DNA of 31,143 nt from DATBLZ01 sp036555065 (lineage in GTDB: Bacteria > Pseudomonadota > Gammaproteobacteria > Steroidobacterales > Rariloculaceae): the NCBI GenBank assembly GCA_036555065.1, contig DATBLZ010000094.1, positions 1 through 31,143 of the forward strand, given 5' to 3'. This document shows positions 1 through 5,748 of this stretch, one piece after another (positions within the stretch are counted from its first letter, which is position 1; every line of letters begins with the position of its first letter). The translations under genes were made by a program, and so were the position numbers. The notes beneath the pieces were generated by a model. It saw only the letters and a list, made by a program, of their open reading frames with translations. It was not told the DNA's origin and ran no database searches.

Positions 1-156
1 CCGCGCATGTTGCTGCTTGGTGCTGCGTGCATCGCCACTGCCGGCGCGGGTTTGCTGCTACCTACCACTCCTTACGAAGTCTTCGGGGTCATAGATGGAA
101 TGCTCAAGGTTGCTGTCGGCGCGTGGTTGCTCTCAACTCAAGCCAGCGCCGCATAA
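1..156 (+). CDS. C-terminal part of a small membrane protein (cassette 1, cut by window start)
   Basis: The plus-strand frame starting at base 1 is open to TAA at 154-156. The stop lies inside the R'' box of the first attC, a common arrangement in cassettes. The visible residues include an N-terminal hydrophobic stretch (LLLGAACIATAGAGLLL) and a second one (VAVGAWLL), so the product looks like an integral membrane protein. An ATG at base 7 could start a 49-residue protein, but no upstream sequence is available to choose. I do not recognise the family. It belongs to the cassette that ends at attC1. Confidence 0.55.
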   Translation, partial: PRMLLLGAACIATAGAGLLLPTTPYEVFGVIDGMLKVAVGAWLLSTQASAA

Positions 157-276
157 CAAGCAGTTGCAGCGGACCGTGATACGGCAGCGCGGCGACGGAG
201 CGAGCGCTCCATTTCATTATGCGCTCGCTCCGCGCTGGACACGTGGTCGCGCGGCCGCTGACCTGCGGCGTTATAC
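151..276 (+). repeat. attC site 1 (126 bp)
   Basis: R'' GCATAAC is at 151-157 and R' GTTATAC at 270-276. The inner arms GCAGTTGCAGCGG and CCGCTGACCTGC pair when folded, leaving one extrahelical G as in functional attC sites. The centre holds a perfect 11-bp hairpin, GGAGCGAGCGC at 197-207 and GCGCTCGCTCC at 221-231, with a 13-nt loop. Confidence 0.85.
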
Positions 277-291
277 GGCGCTCGACGTTGC

Positions 292-600
292 CTAGGAAAT
301 TGAGCGTCCCAGTTCTTTCTTAGACAGGCCCAACGCAAGCAGCGACTTAACGAGGAGATCGATCGAAACGGAAGGATCTCCGGCTTCCATTTTGGCGACG
401 CGAGATTGGCTCGAGCGCAGGAGCCGCGCCAGCTCCGCCTGAGTCATTCGTTTCGTTTGCCGACGCTGCTTCAGTTTCTCGCTCAATGCGATTTTCATTT
501 CAACGTAAGCAGCTTCCTCGGCCGTCAGGTCGAGAAACTCGTAGGCTGACCCGACCTTCCAACCCTTAGTTTCGAGTTTGGCTCTCTTGCTCTGTTTCAT
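292..600 (-). CDS. HigA-like XRE-family antitoxin
   Basis: This 102-residue protein has a C-terminal helix-turn-helix of the Cro/C1 (XRE) type at about residues 53-76 (MTQAELARLLRSSQSRVAKM). An N-terminal helical region (GWKVGSAYEFLDLTAEE) is typical of antitoxins paired with Gp49/RelE-like toxins. It should neutralise the toxin encoded just upstream and repress their shared promoter. The start ATG at 600-598 lies inside the toxin gene, giving a 35-nt overlap and probable translational coupling. The gene is antisense to the cassette array, so it cannot rely on the integron promoter. Its stop is 16 bp from attC1. The family assignment is secure from motif content; the exact subfamily is inferred. 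Confidence 0.88.
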   Translation of the reverse strand: MKQSKRAKLETKGWKVGSAYEFLDLTAEEAAYVEMKIALSEKLKQRRQTKRMTQAELARLLRSSQSRVAKMEAGDPSVSIDLLVKSLLALGLSKKELGRSIS

Positions 601-925
601 TGTCGTAATCCCTCAATCTCCGCTTGCATACTTCGATGGTGGCCTTAGGCGTTTTCCTCGACTTCTTGCTAAACACTTCGGCCAAGACGATGGCATCGGG
701 ATCAATCCGATAAACAATCCGCCAGGTCGTCTGCTTGTCCTGAATCCTCAACTCATGGCAGTGTGGCCCAATCGTTGGCATTGGCCGGGAGTGCGGCATT
801 CCAATCGACTCGCCCCGCTGCAATAATCGGAGCAGGAAGCCCGCTTCAACCCGGGCCTCCGTGGAGAACGGTGGAGTTTTGATCTCCCCGTGCAGCCAGG
901 CCAGCGGCTTGTCCTTGGGGCTCAT
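566..925 (-). CDS. HigB/RelE-like (phage Gp49-type) toxin
   Basis: This 119-residue protein carries the features of the Gp49/HigB branch of the RelE/ParE superfamily: an N-terminal KPLAWLHGEIKTPPFS block, a helical hairpin (EARVEAGFLLRLLQRGE, residues 24-40), a central strand around HELRIQDKQTTWRIVYRID and the C-terminal FSKKSRKTP segment. Family members cleave ribosome-bound mRNA. The gene order toxin then antitoxin matches higBA operons. The chosen ATG (925-923) agrees with where family homology begins. The promoter found upstream would start transcription about 5 nt before it, so the mRNA may be almost leaderless. Toxicity is inferred from the family only. In arrays such pairs are thought to stabilise cassettes against loss. 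Confidence 0.88.
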   Translation of the reverse strand: MSPKDKPLAWLHGEIKTPPFSTEARVEAGFLLRLLQRGESIGMPHSRPMPTIGPHCHELRIQDKQTTWRIVYRIDPDAIVLAEVFSKKSRKTPKATIEVCKRRLRDYDNETEQESQTRN

Positions 926-936
926 CTAGGGACAGG

Positions 937-965
937 AGTATATGTCATATCCGACATACTCTCAA
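937..965 (-). promoter_or_regulatory. Candidate sigma70 promoter of the higBA-like cassette
   Basis: On the minus strand a -35 TTGAGA (965-960) and a -10 TATACT (942-937) are separated by exactly 17 bp. Both are close to consensus. The predicted start site is about base 930, only some 5 nt before the toxin ATG at 925. Confidence 0.7.
941..958. promoter_or_regulatory. Candidate HigA operator (inverted repeat)
   Basis: TATGTC at 941-946 and GACATA at 953-958 form a perfect 6-bp inverted repeat with a 6-bp spacer. It fills the -10/-35 spacer of the predicted promoter, the expected place for an XRE antitoxin to block RNA polymerase. Binding by the antitoxin is inferred from position. Confidence 0.65.
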
Positions 966-972
966 CAGCGCC

Positions 973-1060
973 GTATAACTACCGCATGCAGCGGACGCGG
1001 GAGAGATAAAGTGCCTGAAGCCAATCGTTGGCAGCGCGCCGCTGATGCGGGACGTTAGGC
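973..1060 (+). repeat. attC site 2 (88-bp family)
   Basis: R'' GTATAAC is at 973-979 and R' GTTAGGC at 1054-1060. The arms CCGCATGCAGCGG and CCGCTGATGCGG pair with one extrahelical G. The centre contains TAAAGTGCC and TTGGCAG, which can form the terminal structure. It is almost identical to the sites at 2144, 2563 and 4407. Confidence 0.92.
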
Positions 1061-1079
1061 GGCAGTAGATTTGCCAGCG

Positions 1080-1469
1080 ATGATTCGGGGCGCCGTCTAC
1101 TTCACTCTAGTCTTCGGAGTCGGCTTTCTTCTCGGCATAGTGCGCGTGCTGCTACTCGAGCCTCATGTGGGCGGGCGCTGGGCCGAGCTCGCGGAAATGC
1201 CTCTGATGCTCATTGCGATCGTTCTCGCAGCCGGGTTTGTCGTGCGGCGGTTCCCCGCTTCGCGCCGCGGAAATTACCTTGTTTCGGGCATAGTGGCCCT
1301 GATACTTTTGGTGGTGGTCGAGTTCTCGGTCGTGCTGGGCATCCGAGGTTTAAGCATCCGCGAGTATTTCGCGGAGCGGGATCCCATAGCAGGCGACGTA
1401 TATGCGCTCATGCTCATCATCTTTGCGGGAATGCCATGGTTGTTGGGTGGGAAGCGTGCTGCCGTATAA
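1080..1469 (+). CDS. Small integral membrane cassette protein, unknown function
   Basis: About 129 residues from ATG 1080; a TTG at 1071 is an alternative start and neither has a clear ribosome site. Four hydrophobic segments are visible: VYFTLVFGVGFLLGIVRVLLL, MPLMLIAIVLAAGFVV, YLVSGIVALILLVVVEFSVVLG and VYALMLIIFAGMPWLLG. A conserved-looking polar motif, REYFAERDP, precedes the last span. The stop TAA lies inside the R'' box of attC3, as often seen when an attC is fused tightly to its gene. I cannot name a function. Similar four-span proteins are common cargo in integron arrays as far as I know. Confidence 0.8.
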   Translation: MIRGAVYFTLVFGVGFLLGIVRVLLLEPHVGGRWAELAEMPLMLIAIVLAAGFVVRRFPASRRGNYLVSGIVALILLVVVEFSVVLGIRGLSIREYFAERDPIAGDVYALMLIIFAGMPWLLGGKRAAV

Positions 1470-1589
1470 CAACGGGTTGCACCGCACAGCGGCGAGCCGC
1501 ATCGGGGGCTAATCGGTGATCGCACGTATCGTCGATAAAGTGCCGGCCATGATCGCGCAGTGGGCCGGCGGTGAACCCGGGCGTTAGAC
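1464..1589 (+). repeat. attC site 3 (126 bp)
   Basis: R'' GTATAAC is at 1464-1470 and R' GTTAGAC at 1583-1589. The arms CGGGTTGCACCGC and GCGGTGAACCCG pair perfectly apart from one extrahelical G. It differs in sequence and length from the 88-bp family, implying that this cassette came from another pool. Confidence 0.88.
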
Positions 1590-1651
1590 GACTGCCGTCA
1601 GGCCCATACGTTGATATGGCGACTTAGCCGTATCAGCGCTAGCATAGGCGA

Positions 1652-1939
1652 ATGTCGAAGGCCTCCTTCGAGTGGGATCCTGCGAAAGACCTCGCCAATG
1701 CCGCCAAGCATGGCGTGTCATTCGCCGCCGCCCAGCTGGCGTTTGCGGATCCGCGGCGCGTCATCGCCGAGGATCTTTCTCACAGCGGGTCGGAGAAGCG
1801 GTACTACTGCTTCGGTTCAGTTGGCGGTGGAGTTTTGACCGTTCGCTTTACTTATCGAGAAGGGGTCATTCGGATCATTGGAGCCGGCTATTGGCGGAGA
1901 GGTAAGCGCATCTATGAGCAGAATCAAGTACACAAATGA
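1652..1939 (+). CDS. BrnT-like toxin
   Basis: This 95-residue protein matches the BrnT (DUF497) pattern: FEWDPAKDLANAAKHGVSF at residues 6-24, then FADP, a GS-KRYY segment, VLTVRFTYREGVIRIIGA and a C-terminal basic/tyrosine end (RRGKRIYEQ). BrnT toxins are small RelE-fold ribonucleases that inhibit translation. The gene is followed, with a 26-nt overlap, by a CopG-type antitoxin, the typical brnTA order. It starts 62 nt after attC3, leaving room for a promoter of its own, though none was clear. Identification rests on the N-terminal motif and operon partner. Activity is inferred from the family. Confidence 0.88.
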   Translation: MSKASFEWDPAKDLANAAKHGVSFAAAQLAFADPRRVIAEDLSHSGSEKRYYCFGSVGGGVLTVRFTYREGVIRIIGAGYWRRGKRIYEQNQVHK

Positions 1940-2180
1940 GCGACTGGGGAGACTCCGAGTAGTCTCAGATTTCTTGCCGGCTCCGTCGGAGCTCGCTTTT
2001 CGAGACGACGGCGTCAAGGTGACGATTTCGCTTAGTCGCAGAAGTGTCGACTTTTTCAAAGCGGAAGCGCGAAAGCACAATACTCAGTACCAACGTATGA
2101 TCCGAAAACTTCTGGATTCTTACGCGGAGCGGTATATGGAGTCGTCTAACAACCGCACGCAGCGGACGCGGGATGGATAA
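1914..2180 (+). CDS. CopG/BrnA-like antitoxin with attC-encoded C-terminus
   Basis: This 88-residue protein contains the signature KYTNERLGRLRVVSDFLP near its start and a ribbon-helix-helix region (VKVTISLSRRSVDFFKAEA, then YQRMIRKLLDSYA). It matches CopG-type antitoxins that pair with BrnT. ATG 1914 was chosen because it begins the family motif and has GGAGAGG at 1896-1902, 11 nt upstream. It overlaps the toxin gene by 26 nt. The reading frame runs into attC4, so residues 77-88 are encoded by the recombination site and the stop is inside it. Loss or swap of that attC would alter the C-terminus. DNA binding and toxin neutralisation are inferred from the family. Confidence 0.86.
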   Translation: MSRIKYTNERLGRLRVVSDFLPAPSELAFRDDGVKVTISLSRRSVDFFKAEARKHNTQYQRMIRKLLDSYAERYMESSNNRTQRTRDG

Positions 2181-2231
2181 AGTGCCTATAGTGAGACGTT
2201 GGCAGTGCGCCGCTGATGCGGGACGTTAGGC
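2144..2231 (+). repeat. attC site 4 (88-bp family)
   Basis: R'' GTCTAAC is at 2144-2150 and R' GTTAGGC at 2225-2231. The inner arms and central segment are almost the same as in sites 2, 5 and 8. The first 37 bp also encode the end of the upstream antitoxin. Confidence 0.92.
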
Positions 2232-2234
2232 GCA

Positions 2235-2549
2235 ATGGATAACGCAGAGGTAATTGCTGAGCGACGGTTAATATTCGTCCGCCCGGAAGGCTCAGAGGTT
2301 GCTTCCTCAATTCAGTTTTGTCGCCCGTACCTCAGCGACAAGCTCGGGTTCTGCTGTGACCTTGAGATCCCGGGCGTCGAAAAGCGTCGCGCAACCGCCG
2401 GAGTGGATGGACTCCAAGCAATACTTCTTGCGATGTCGCTTGCCGCCAGTATCCTCGATGCGAAAGTGGCCAAAGGTTGGAGGCTTCTCTGGCCGGACTC
2501 GCGCGAAGAGACCTCAGCGAAGGAAATATTTGGGAGGCTTCACTCTTGA
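2235..2549 (+). CDS. Hypothetical cassette protein (DUF6968-like?)
   Basis: This 104-residue soluble protein begins 3 nt after the R' box of attC4. No ribosome site fits between, so translation signals must lie in the attC itself. The protein opens with a polar strand-rich half (VIAERRLIFVRPEG, SIQFCRPY, FCCDLEIPG). A helical segment follows (GVDGLQAILLAMSLAASIL), then an ending around RLLWPDS. The layout reminds me of the small DUF6968 family, but this is from memory and uncertain. No catalytic motif is visible. A stop at 2547-2549 leaves 13 nt before attC5. Function is unknown. Confidence 0.7.
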   Translation: MDNAEVIAERRLIFVRPEGSEVASSIQFCRPYLSDKLGFCCDLEIPGVEKRRATAGVDGLQAILLAMSLAASILDAKVAKGWRLLWPDSREETSAKEIFGRLHS

Positions 2550-2562
2550 GGGGTGTGCCAGC

Positions 2563-2650
2563 GCCTAACTACCGCATGCAGCGGACGCGGTATGGATAAA
2601 GTGCCTAAAGTGACAAGTCGGCAGCGCGCCGCTGATGCGCGACGTTAGGC
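2563..2650 (+). repeat. attC site 5 (88-bp family)
   Basis: R'' GCCTAAC is at 2563-2569 and R' GTTAGGC at 2644-2650, a perfectly complementary pair of core boxes. The inner arms match the 88-bp family with few changes. Confidence 0.93.
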
Positions 2651-2656
2651 GTCATC

Positions 2657-3283
2657 ATGCGCAGCCCTCTCTTGCTTTGCGGCGTCGCGTCGGCGCTGCT
2701 CTATGTCCTCACCGACATCAGCGCTGGGTTGGCGTATCCCGGCTACGACCTAGCGGACCAGGCGGTGAGCGAGCTTTTCGCTATAGGTGCCCCGACGAGT
2801 CGCCCCGTTGTTCTGCTTTTCAGCGTATCCAGCCTGCTCTTGTTTGGGTTCGCGTACGGTGTTTGGACATCCGCTGCTCGTAGCAATCGAGTAAGGCTCT
2901 TAGCAACAATGTTCGCCTGTAGCGCGCTGGTCGGTCTCGCACTGTGGAACATCTTCCCAATGCACATGCGTGGCGCAGACAAGACCCTGACTGACACGAT
3001 GCATCTGATCTTCGCGACGAACCCCTTTGTTCTCCTTACCCTCGTTACGGCGATGTCTGCCTTCGGCGGGTGGTTCAGGTGGTTCACGCTCGCAACGACG
3101 CTGGGGACGGTCCTGCTCGCAATCTTGGCGTTCCGGCATGCGGCGGCACTTGGCGCCGATCTTCCGACCCCGGGTCTTGGGCTCACCGAGCGAGCTTCTC
3201 AGTATCTGTATCTTCTGTGGCAAGTTGGGCTGTCTATGTCCCTTCTGGGCGTGCGAGGCGCAGCTCCTCAGGAGCCGAGATGA
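2657..3283 (+). CDS. DUF998 family membrane protein
   Basis: This 208-residue protein has about six hydrophobic spans and the DUF998 pattern: an N-terminal span leading into DISAGLAYPGYDLADQAVSEL, then spans around LLFSVSSLLLFGFAYGVW, LLATMFACSALVGLALWNIFP, LIFATNPFVLLTLVTAMSA, FTLATTLGTVLLAILAF and LWQVGLSMSLLGV. The acidic motif and the intramembrane HMRGADKTLTDTMH region are typical of the family. Its function is not known. The ATG lies six bases after attC5 and the stop immediately precedes attC6, so the cassette is compact. Similar DUF998 proteins occur in other integron arrays to my knowledge. Confidence 0.87.
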   Translation: MRSPLLLCGVASALLYVLTDISAGLAYPGYDLADQAVSELFAIGAPTSRPVVLLFSVSSLLLFGFAYGVWTSAARSNRVRLLATMFACSALVGLALWNIFPMHMRGADKTLTDTMHLIFATNPFVLLTLVTAMSAFGGWFRWFTLATTLGTVLLAILAFRHAAALGADLPTPGLGLTERASQYLYLLWQVGLSMSLLGVRGAAPQEPR

Positions 3284-3284
3284 C

Positions 3285-3356
3285 GCCTAACCATTCGGTC
3301 AAGCCGACGCGCTCCGGGCTACGCCCTCCGCGCGCGGCTTACCTCAAACGTTATGC
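3285..3356 (+). repeat. attC site 6 (72 bp, Xanthomonas/Pseudomonas style)
   Basis: R'' GCCTAAC is at 3285-3291 and R' GTTATGC at 3350-3356. The arms GGTCAAGCCG and CGGCTTACC pair with one extrahelical base. The short site with TCAAGCCGACGC...GCGGCTTA resembles the attC style of Xanthomonas and Pseudomonas integrons and differs from its neighbours. Confidence 0.9.
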
Positions 3357-3440
3357 GAAAACCGCTTGATTTGCCGAGGGGCAGGTTTCGACCAAGAGTC
3401 GAAGCTACCTCTGCGAGGAATTCGGCAAATGGTGAGAGAC

Positions 3441-3794
3441 ATGAAAAGCGAACCAACTGAAAAGAGACCTGTCTTGCGCTTCGTAGTTGTGGCGCTGATC
3501 TTGCTCGTTGCTGGAGCAGAAATTGGTATTGCGCTTCAGTTAGTGGGCGTCATCGACCTGGTAGGCGTAGAGCTGTTCCTCATGTTTTTCTTTGCTGGCC
3601 TTCAGTGGAGACTCAGAGTCGCTGTGAACGTCGTCAAAGCCGCGCTGGAACGAATGGACCCGTTTTTCTTCATTCCGACACGGTCGCAGGTTATCAGTTG
3701 TCCCACACTTTTGGTGCATGCGGTTCCAGGGCTCGTTAGCATGTGTCTAATCGGCTATGTCGCTACAGAGATTTCTGCTGATTGGACGACTTGA
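3441..3794 (+). CDS. Hypothetical membrane cassette protein
   Basis: About 117 residues from ATG 3441, chosen because GAGAG lies just upstream and the protein then opens with a charged cytoplasmic tail (MKSEPTEKRPVLR). Other in-frame starts at 3366 (TTG) and 3429 (ATG) would only add residues with no recognisable role. There are three hydrophobic segments: FVVVALILLVAGAEIGIALQLVGVI, VELFLMFFFAGLQWRLRVAV and LVHAVPGLVSMCLIGYVA. The region ERMDPFFFIPTRSQ between spans two and three is polar and aromatic. I do not recognise the family. Confidence 0.7.
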   Translation: MKSEPTEKRPVLRFVVVALILLVAGAEIGIALQLVGVIDLVGVELFLMFFFAGLQWRLRVAVNVVKAALERMDPFFFIPTRSQVISCPTLLVHAVPGLVSMCLIGYVATEISADWTT

Positions 3795-3843
3795 TCTGGT
3801 CGGAAGGGGGCACTCGCAATGCATGTTTCGGGCTCCCGCGACC

Positions 3844-3946
3844 GCATAACAAGCGACTGTGATCTCAAGTGTCAAAAGCGTCACGCCTTTTGCGAAGCGC
3901 AAAAGCCGCGCCGCTTTCGCCACGCCGCTGATCTGGGACGTTAGCC
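3844..3946 (+). repeat. attC site 7 (103 bp)
   Basis: R'' GCATAAC is at 3844-3850 and R' GTTAGCC at 3940-3946. The outer arms pair poorly compared with the other sites, but the centre has a perfect 8-bp hairpin, CTTTTGCG at 3887-3894 and CGCAAAAG at 3898-3905. The CGCCGCTGAT-TGGGACGTTAG right arm resembles the 88-bp family, so this site may be a hybrid. Confidence 0.75.
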
Positions 3947-3965
3947 GACATCCAACGGAGTTCAC

Positions 3966-4412
3966 ATGGTCGAGGTCATCGGTATCGATCACATCTACGT
4001 AACCGTGTCTGATCTTGATGCATCAGAGCAGTTCTATGACCGCGTGATGATCCAGACTCTCGCCTTTCGCAAGAACAAGTTCGATCTCGGCGGCGACCCG
4101 CACATTCAATACTTCAATCGACATTTCGGCTTTGTGATAAGGCCGTCCCGTGTGTCCGCGAAAGTGGATCCCTACTCTCCGGGCCTTCATCACTTTTGCT
4201 TGCGTGTCGATTCCGTCGCGGAGGTTCACGCGGTAGCGAAGCGACTTCGTGCGCTCGGAGTTGACGCTACTGAACCAAGGTTATATCCGGAGTACGCAAG
4301 CGACTACTCGGCGACGTTTTTCGAAGGCCCAGATGGAGTTCGCCTCGAGGTTACGAATTATCGGCAAGAGCGCAGGGAACGTCATGACCACTGGCATCAC
4401 GGTGCCGCCTAG
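3966..4412 (+). CDS. VOC (glyoxalase/bleomycin-resistance fold) protein
   Basis: This 148-residue single-domain VOC protein has two beta-alpha-beta-beta-beta modules. The first begins GIDHIYVTVSDLDASEQFYDRV, the second GLHHFCLRVDSVAEVHAVAKRL, ending FFEGPDGVRLEVTNY. Candidate metal ligands are His9, His75 or His76, and Glu128, all at the usual positions. The start ATG at 3966 follows ACGGAG at 3955-3960. Substrate cannot be told from sequence; VOC proteins include glyoxalases, fosfomycin and bleomycin resistance proteins and dioxygenases. The stop lies within the mutated R'' box of attC8. A second, unrelated VOC remnant lies at 5749-5946. Confidence 0.9.
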   Translation: MVEVIGIDHIYVTVSDLDASEQFYDRVMIQTLAFRKNKFDLGGDPHIQYFNRHFGFVIRPSRVSAKVDPYSPGLHHFCLRVDSVAEVHAVAKRLRALGVDATEPRLYPEYASDYSATFFEGPDGVRLEVTNYRQERRERHDHWHHGAA

Positions 4413-4494
4413 CAACCGCATGCAGCGGACGCGGTATGGATAAAGTGCCTAAAGTGAGACGTTGGCAGGGTGCCGCTGATGTGGGACGTTCGGC
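4407..4494 (+). repeat. attC site 8 (88-bp family, degenerate core boxes)
   Basis: The internal arms and centre match sites 2, 4 and 5. However, R'' reads GCCTAGC (4407-4413), losing the AAC consensus, and R' reads GTTCGGC (4488-4494). Both changes should weaken pairing and integrase recognition, so this terminal site is probably poorly recombinogenic. Confidence 0.88.
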
Positions 4495-4497
4495 GAC

Positions 4498-4932
4498 ATG
4501 ACTCGACCGTCACGTATCCTCATTGCGGTCCTTGGGATTACTATCGTGCTCGCGGTGGCGGATACGCTTGTGCCGGGAACCACAATGGATCCACGCGTAT
4601 TGGACATCGTGGCATCCACCAGCTTTGCGATATGTGCCTTCGCTTGGGTCAAGGCGGATGCACGTGAGCGGCGGAGGGAGCATCCACCTGGTTCTGCTTT
4701 GCTTGCGGCGCTCATTGTTCCAATCGGCATACCCCTGTACTTCTTTCGCGCATTTGGCGCACGCCGCGGTTTCTTGGCTACCGCCAAGTTCCTTGGCTTC
4801 TTGGTAGTACTTGTTGGCACCTACTTCTCTGTAACCCATGTTGTGGACTTACTGCGCCGGGTGGAAGTGGTATTCATGCAGGGGAGATGGCTGTTGGATC
4901 AGTCCTATGGTCTATTCGATCCTCACACGTAG
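4498..4932 (+). CDS. Hypothetical membrane protein (last recognised cassette)
   Basis: This 144-residue protein starts three bases after the degenerate attC8. Hydrophobic spans are ILIAVLGITIVLAVADTLV, VLDIVASTSFAICAFAWV, SALLAALIVPIGIPLYFF and AKFLGFLVVLVGTYFSVTHVV. A basic loop (KADARERRREHPPG) lies between spans two and three, fitting a cytoplasmic loop. No ribosome site separates it from attC8. I find no recognisable family. No attC was seen after it. Either the downstream attC has decayed or the gene marks the fixed chromosomal edge of the array. A 12-bp palindrome (GGAGAGCTCTCC, 4945-4956) follows, of unknown meaning. Confidence 0.7.
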   Translation: MTRPSRILIAVLGITIVLAVADTLVPGTTMDPRVLDIVASTSFAICAFAWVKADARERRREHPPGSALLAALIVPIGIPLYFFRAFGARRGFLATAKFLGFLVVLVGTYFSVTHVVDLLRRVEVVFMQGRWLLDQSYGLFDPHT

Positions 4933-5030
4933 GAACGATTGTTGGGAGAGCTCTCCGATGCCCAATGAGATCGATGCAGTTACAACCGACCATGAGGGAT
5001 AATGTGCTCAGCCGCGTGAGGGCAATACTG

Positions 5031-5720
5031 ATGCGGCCTCTGTCCAAAGCAGCATTCCTTCTGGTTGCTGTTACGTTTTCGCTCCTGGCGCGCGCCGATA
5101 CCGCGGCTGATCTGAAACTCTGCACAGACTTTAATACACCGGCAGTGCCTCGAGTCGAGGCATGCACTCGGGTTATCGCAAGCTCGCCGGATGCGCACGA
5201 GGTATTTCGTGCCTACGCCAATCGAGCACAGGGGCACTTCTTGAACGCCCGAAGCGACAAGGCGCTCCCCGATATCGACCACGCGATAGAGCTTGAGCCC
5301 GAGAATGCCACTGCCCATTTGATTCGTGGCAACATGTACTACTCACACGCTGAGTACGATAAGTCCGCCGCCGATCTCAGCGTGTTCCTTGAACTTTATC
5401 CCGATGACGTGGGCGTTTTGAGGATGCGGGCAACCTCATACAGTGCGCTCGGCAAGGACGATCTCGCGATCGCTGACTATGACAGTATCCTCCGAGCGGA
5501 TCCTGATGACGCCGATGCGTTTTACGGACGAGGCTTGCGCTATGAAGCCATAGGGGAGCTCACGCGAGCTCGGGCAGACTTCGAGCGCGCAATCCAGCTG
5601 GATCGCACTTACACAGGCGATTTTCATGCGACTTGCTTTGGTGTCGAGCTATTCTCAGATGCGCCTCGTCGCGAGCTCATAAATTGGCCCGCGTGTGAGC
5701 GCGAGCAGACATTGCCTTAG
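5031..5720 (+). CDS. Secreted TPR-repeat protein
   Basis: About 229 residues from ATG 5031, preferred because GAGGG lies nine bases upstream and the protein then opens with a standard Sec signal peptide (PLSKAAFLLVAVTFSLLARA, cleavage near residue 22). Upstream in-frame ATGs at 4992 and 4887 are alternatives. Four tetratricopeptide repeats occupy about residues 59-194, recognisable by patterns such as AYANRAQGHF...ALPDIDHAIELEP and AFYGRGLRYEAIGELTRARADFERAIQL. Two cysteine pairs (31/45 and 202/222) could form periplasmic disulfides. TPR domains mediate protein-protein contacts; the partner is unknown. The gene lies between the cassette array and the chromosomal backbone. Confidence 0.82.
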   Translation: MRPLSKAAFLLVAVTFSLLARADTAADLKLCTDFNTPAVPRVEACTRVIASSPDAHEVFRAYANRAQGHFLNARSDKALPDIDHAIELEPENATAHLIRGNMYYSHAEYDKSAADLSVFLELYPDDVGVLRMRATSYSALGKDDLAIADYDSILRADPDDADAFYGRGLRYEAIGELTRARADFERAIQLDRTYTGDFHATCFGVELFSDAPRRELINWPACEREQTLP

Positions 5721-5748
5721 ATACCTACAAGCGAGATTTTGCGGGTGA

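Larger units (their letters stand above)
1..4932 (+). mobile_element. Integron gene-cassette array (distal part, no integrase in window)
   Basis: Eight attC-like sites recur at 151, 973, 1464, 2144, 2563, 3285, 3844 and 4407. Each starts with a box ending in AAC (R'') and ends with a GTT-starting box (R'), and most have a small ORF unit between them. This is the hallmark of integron cassettes. All sites read R'' to R' on the plus strand, so the integrase and attI lie to the left, outside the window, and the right end is the oldest part. Most cassette genes point plus; the HigBA-like pair is reversed. The cassettes are unrelated in function (toxin-antitoxin, DUF998, VOC, unknown membrane proteins), as usual in arrays. 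The right boundary is uncertain: no ninth attC was recognised after 4932. Confidence 0.93.

Noticed and set aside
973..4494. Regularly repeated 88-bp sequences as a CRISPR array
   Set aside because: The repeats are long and separated by whole genes, with R'/R'' boxes and paired arms; they are attC sites.
4945..4956. GGAGAGCTCTCC palindrome as a terminator or array-end site
   Set aside because: It has no T-run and no attC core boxes around it; a chance palindrome is equally likely.
4887..5030. Longer N-terminus for the TPR protein from ATG 4887
   Set aside because: It would overlap the cassette gene ending at 4932 and place 48 residues before a clear signal peptide.
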